A stretch of 64,000 nucleotides of DNA, taken from assembly GCA_002409625.1 (NCBI GenBank), contig DHNY01000012.1, forward strand, positions 93,759-157,758, given 5' to 3'. Position numbers and translations under genes: made by a program. Below are positions 61,948 to 64,000 of the stretch, one piece after another (position 1 is the stretch's first letter; each line of letters begins with the position of its first letter). Source of the DNA: Anaerolineaceae bacterium UBA5404 (GTDB lineage: Bacteria > Chloroflexota > Anaerolineae > Anaerolineales > Anaerolineaceae). The notes beneath the pieces are model-generated. The model was not told the origin of the DNA and did no database searches. It was given only the letters and a program-made list of their open reading frames with translations.

Positions 61948-62409
61948 ATGTCATACCAACAACCTTATCAAGCCCAATATCAACCCCCTTACCAAGCTCC
62001 TAATCAAGCGCCAAGGGTCATACTAAAGGCTGACTTTAGCCTTTGGAAAACATTCTTTTTATCCATAATCACTTTAGGTATTTATGGTCTTATCGTTTGG
62101 ATTCGCGTCGTTAAAAACATCAATGTTCTGGCAAGCCCCTACGACGGAAAGAAAACAATGGGTTATATCCCCATGATTCTCTTGGGGATAATCACTTTTG
62201 GTATTTATCCATTGGTTTGGAACCACCAACTCTGTGACCGCATCGGCGATGAACTCAGACGACGGCGTTTCCAATCTGACTTCAGTAGCACCACATTTTG
62301 GCTCTGGGGTGTATTGGGCTCATTGATCATCGTTGGCCCATTTATCTTCCAACACAAACTGTTTGAATCGATGAACATGCTCACTGAGCATCACAATATG
62401 TACGGATAA
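61948..62409 (+). CDS. DUF4234-like membrane protein with Pro/Tyr-rich N-terminus
   Basis: A 153-residue protein. Residues 1-25 have YQ.PYQAP.QAP repeats. The DUF4234-like region follows with three or four helices (SLWKTFFLSIITLGIYGLIVW, IPMILLGIITFGIYPLVWNH, WLWGVLGSLIIVGPFIFQHKL). CAAAGGAGG precedes the ATG. The same kind of PYQAP extension precedes the DUF4190 domain at 31668. Confidence 0.85.
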   Translation: MSYQQPYQAQYQPPYQAPNQAPRVILKADFSLWKTFFLSIITLGIYGLIVWIRVVKNINVLASPYDGKKTMGYIPMILLGIITFGIYPLVWNHQLCDRIGDELRRRRFQSDFSSTTFWLWGVLGSLIIVGPFIFQHKLFESMNMLTEHHNMYG

Positions 62410-62428
62410 ATACGCTCTTTAGAAAGAA

Positions 62429-62459
62429 AAAAGCGTGCCATAAAAACGGGCACGCTTTT
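62429..62459. terminator. Terminator between the DUF4234 gene and the XRE gene
   Basis: The stem AAAAGCGTGCC/GGCACGCTTTT with a 9-base loop is followed by TTTTT on the plus strand. On the minus strand the A-run gives a T tract too, so it can serve the convergent regulator gene. Confidence 0.92.
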
Positions 62460-62476
62460 TTTTATTTGCTCAGCTT

Positions 62477-63469
62477 TTAGTCAAGGGCGTCTTCGTCCAA
62501 TAAGGGCAAGATTGTCTTTAGGGTTTTGTAGTCTCCCTTTTCGATCAAGCTTTTTGCATAGTCTTTTAAAGAATCCTTGCTTTGTGGAGGCTCTGGGCTT
62601 TGCTCTTCCTGGACTTTTTTTCCTGCTCTGGTGATTTGGACAAGTAATTCATTTAAGTTTTCTTCCTTTATAAAAGGACTTAGCTTAATGAGTTGCTTCA
62701 TGTTCTGGGGATGAAAGTCCATCCTTGCCAGTACACTCACCAGATCTTTACTACTTAGAAATGGAGCAAGGGGAAGAATGTCATTCACATTTTCCGCCTC
62801 GGCTTCTTCTATGAGGGTCATCAGATCATTTGAGTCCAAAAAAGGTGCTAATGGCGCCAGTAATCCAGGATCGTCATCATCATTGATAACCTTTTTGGCG
62901 ATATCGAAAAGAAATTCCCTTTCAAGGAAAGGCGCAACCTTAATCACATCTTCCAAATGCTCATGCAATTCGCCTTTTCGCACAAGGATGCTTTGGATTT
63001 GCTCTGATTCCAAAAATGGAATAAAGGGTGTCAACTCATTGAATTCTTCTAATTCACAGGCTTCAAGAAGTTCCATAAGTTTGTCTTTGCTTAAGAAGGG
63101 TGCCAGCATCATCAAATCAGTGCTTGTTATGCTTTCAAGCGGCGCTTTTTCAATGCTCTCTTTAAGTTTTGATGGCTTCAAAATAGGTGCTACCTCTGCG
63201 ATTTCCTGGATGGTAAGCTTTTCTTCCTCCTGTGTTGCGCGGCGCACAGTTTGGGCTTGTTCACTCGAATCGAGCAGCTCTTCGATGCTCACATCCAGCA
63301 CACGTGCCAGGTCGGTCAACTTTGAGATATCGGGCATGCTATTGCCGCGCTCCCAATTGCTAACGGCTTGGTAACTGACTTGCATAAGATCAGCAAGTTC
63401 CATTTGGGTCATATCTTTGGCTTTACGAAGGGACATAATCTTTAAGCCGGTTTTTCTTGTATCAAACAT
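62477..63469 (-). CDS. XRE-family regulator with a tandem helical 'PFL' repeat domain
   Basis: A 330-residue protein. Residues about 7-66 are an XRE helix-turn-helix (SLRKAKDMTQMELADLMQVS, YQAVSNWERGNSMPDI). Residues about 85-290 contain seven repeats of 26-30 residues with the core LaPFLs..dLm.Ll, for example LMMLAPFLSKDKLMELL and ILPLAPFLSSKDLVSVL. A Pro/Gln linker and a last half repeat end the protein. AGGAG precedes the ATG. The repeats look like an alpha-solenoid; partner and target operator are unknown. Confidence 0.85.
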   Translation of the reverse strand: MFDTRKTGLKIMSLRKAKDMTQMELADLMQVSYQAVSNWERGNSMPDISKLTDLARVLDVSIEELLDSSEQAQTVRRATQEEEKLTIQEIAEVAPILKPSKLKESIEKAPLESITSTDLMMLAPFLSKDKLMELLEACELEEFNELTPFIPFLESEQIQSILVRKGELHEHLEDVIKVAPFLEREFLFDIAKKVINDDDDPGLLAPLAPFLDSNDLMTLIEEAEAENVNDILPLAPFLSSKDLVSVLARMDFHPQNMKQLIKLSPFIKEENLNELLVQITRAGKKVQEEQSPEPPQSKDSLKDYAKSLIEKGDYKTLKTILPLLDEDALD

Positions 63470-63619
63470 CGTTCACTCCTGTTTTTTGGTTTGAATCCAT
63501 CTTAGACCAAAACCGAACTTAATCCTATCAAGCATTTCTTGAATTGTGCAGATTCAAGCGACAGTTGAGTTATTGAGAACTGTTTCCGTCCTTTGGTCAT
63601 TGGCACCTAAAGCAATCAC

Positions 63620-64000
63620 TTACGCTTCCTGAGGCGTCTCGCCGAAGGCAATCTGCATAATGTAATACCCACCATCTTGGTCTTTAGTCCAAGCAAATGC
63701 ATTTATACTGGCATGGTCGGTCGGGAGACCTCCCAAAGCATCCCCACGCGCTTCCTGAGGCGTCTCGCCGAAGGCAATCTGCATAATGTAATACCCACCA
63801 TCTTGGTCTCTTGCCCAAGCAAATGCATTTATGCTGGCATGGTCGGTCGGGAGACTTCCCAAAGCATTCTCACGCGCTTCCTGAGGCGTCCCGCCGAAGG
63901 TAATTTTTGTCTCTGGCCCAATCAGATGCATTTATGCTGGCATGGTAGGTCGGGAGACTTCCCAAAGCATTCTCACGCGCTTCCTGAGGCGTCTCGCCGA
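63620..64000 (-). pseudogene. C-terminal part of a 42-residue-repeat protein with a frameshift
   Basis: The minus strand encodes repeats of 42 residues with the core GETPQEARGDALGGLPTDHA followed by SINAFAWTKDQDGGYYIMQI. Two full units end at a TAA (63620). In the next unit to the right 23 bases are missing relative to the others. The frame coming from the window edge (63870 to 64000) therefore shifts and stops at TGA 63872-63870, inside the repeat. An ATG at 63931 opens the last frame but has no ribosome-binding site. The gene continues outside the window. The family was not recognised. Confidence 0.6.
63623..64000 (-). repeat. 126-bp tandem repeats
   Basis: Units begin at 63623, 63749, 63875 and 63978. 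The first two intervals are exactly 126 bp (42 codons); the third is 103 bp. Units one and two differ at about seven positions by eye. The array continues past the window edge. Confidence 0.92.

Noticed and set aside
1..64000. CRISPR arrays, defence islands, prophage, insertion sequences, tRNA or rRNA genes.
   Set aside because: None was seen. The only tandem repeats are coding repeats, and the orphan methyltransferase has no restriction partner.

Overview
The window looks like chromosomal DNA of a free-living bacterium of moderate GC content. Gene content suggests a Chloroflexota (Anaerolineae-like) organism: zinc-ribbon/beta-propeller membrane proteins, DUF4126, DUF4190, DUF4234 and DUF6391 proteins, a fused aldo/keto reductase-ferredoxin, and an unusual ribosomal operon order. 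This placement is inferred from gene content and was not tested by phylogeny. Almost all DNA is coding. No tRNA, rRNA, CRISPR array, insertion sequence or prophage was recognised. TGA is used as a normal stop in several ATGA overlaps, so the standard code applies.

Layout. 1-2.2 kb: start of a minus-strand ribosomal operon rplC-rplD-rplW-rplB, running off the left edge, with its own structured leader. 2.3-14.2 kb: an accessory block that separates rplC from rpsJ. It holds two paralogous lipoproteins, a complete phosphate regulon (pstS-pstC-pstA-pstB-phoU-phoB-phoR) behind a perfect 11-bp tandem repeat resembling a Pho box, and, divergently, glmS preceded by a glmS ribozyme. 14.5-22.1 kb: rpoB-rpsL-rpsG-fusA-rpsJ from a good promoter. 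rpoC is not next to rpoB, and tuf is not next to fusA. 22.3-32.2 kb: an Asp-box repeat gene broken by an in-frame TGA, a DUF4298 pair, rpsU-infA, a GNAT protein, an AI-2E-type permease, an aldo/keto reductase and small membrane proteins.

32.2-37.3 kb: a thiamine salvage operon on the minus strand (promoter, TPP riboswitch, thiN, thiB, thiP, thiQ, then a DUF402 protein overlapping thiQ). 37.3-53 kb: a zinc-ribbon/WD40 membrane protein, holA, radA-clpC, msrA, a propeller lipoprotein, and a membrane Ser/Thr kinase-like protein whose catalytic Asp is replaced by Asn. The kinase-like protein and the lipoprotein share an unnamed C- or N-terminal domain. 53-64 kb: pepF, a methyltransferase, three related 'LPW' membrane proteins (one frameshifted, two with near-identical Gln/Pro/Trp-rich tails), an orphan CcrM-like DNA methyltransferase, a thioesterase-M42 peptidase pair, an XRE regulator with an unfamiliar helical repeat, and 126-bp tandem repeats running off the right edge.

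The strongest points for follow-up are the glmS ribozyme with an extra stem-loop insert, the DUF402 gene inside a TPP-controlled operon, the predicted pseudokinase with its shared extracytoplasmic domain, the relocated transcription/translation genes with resistance-type residues in RpoB and S12, and the two disrupted reading frames.
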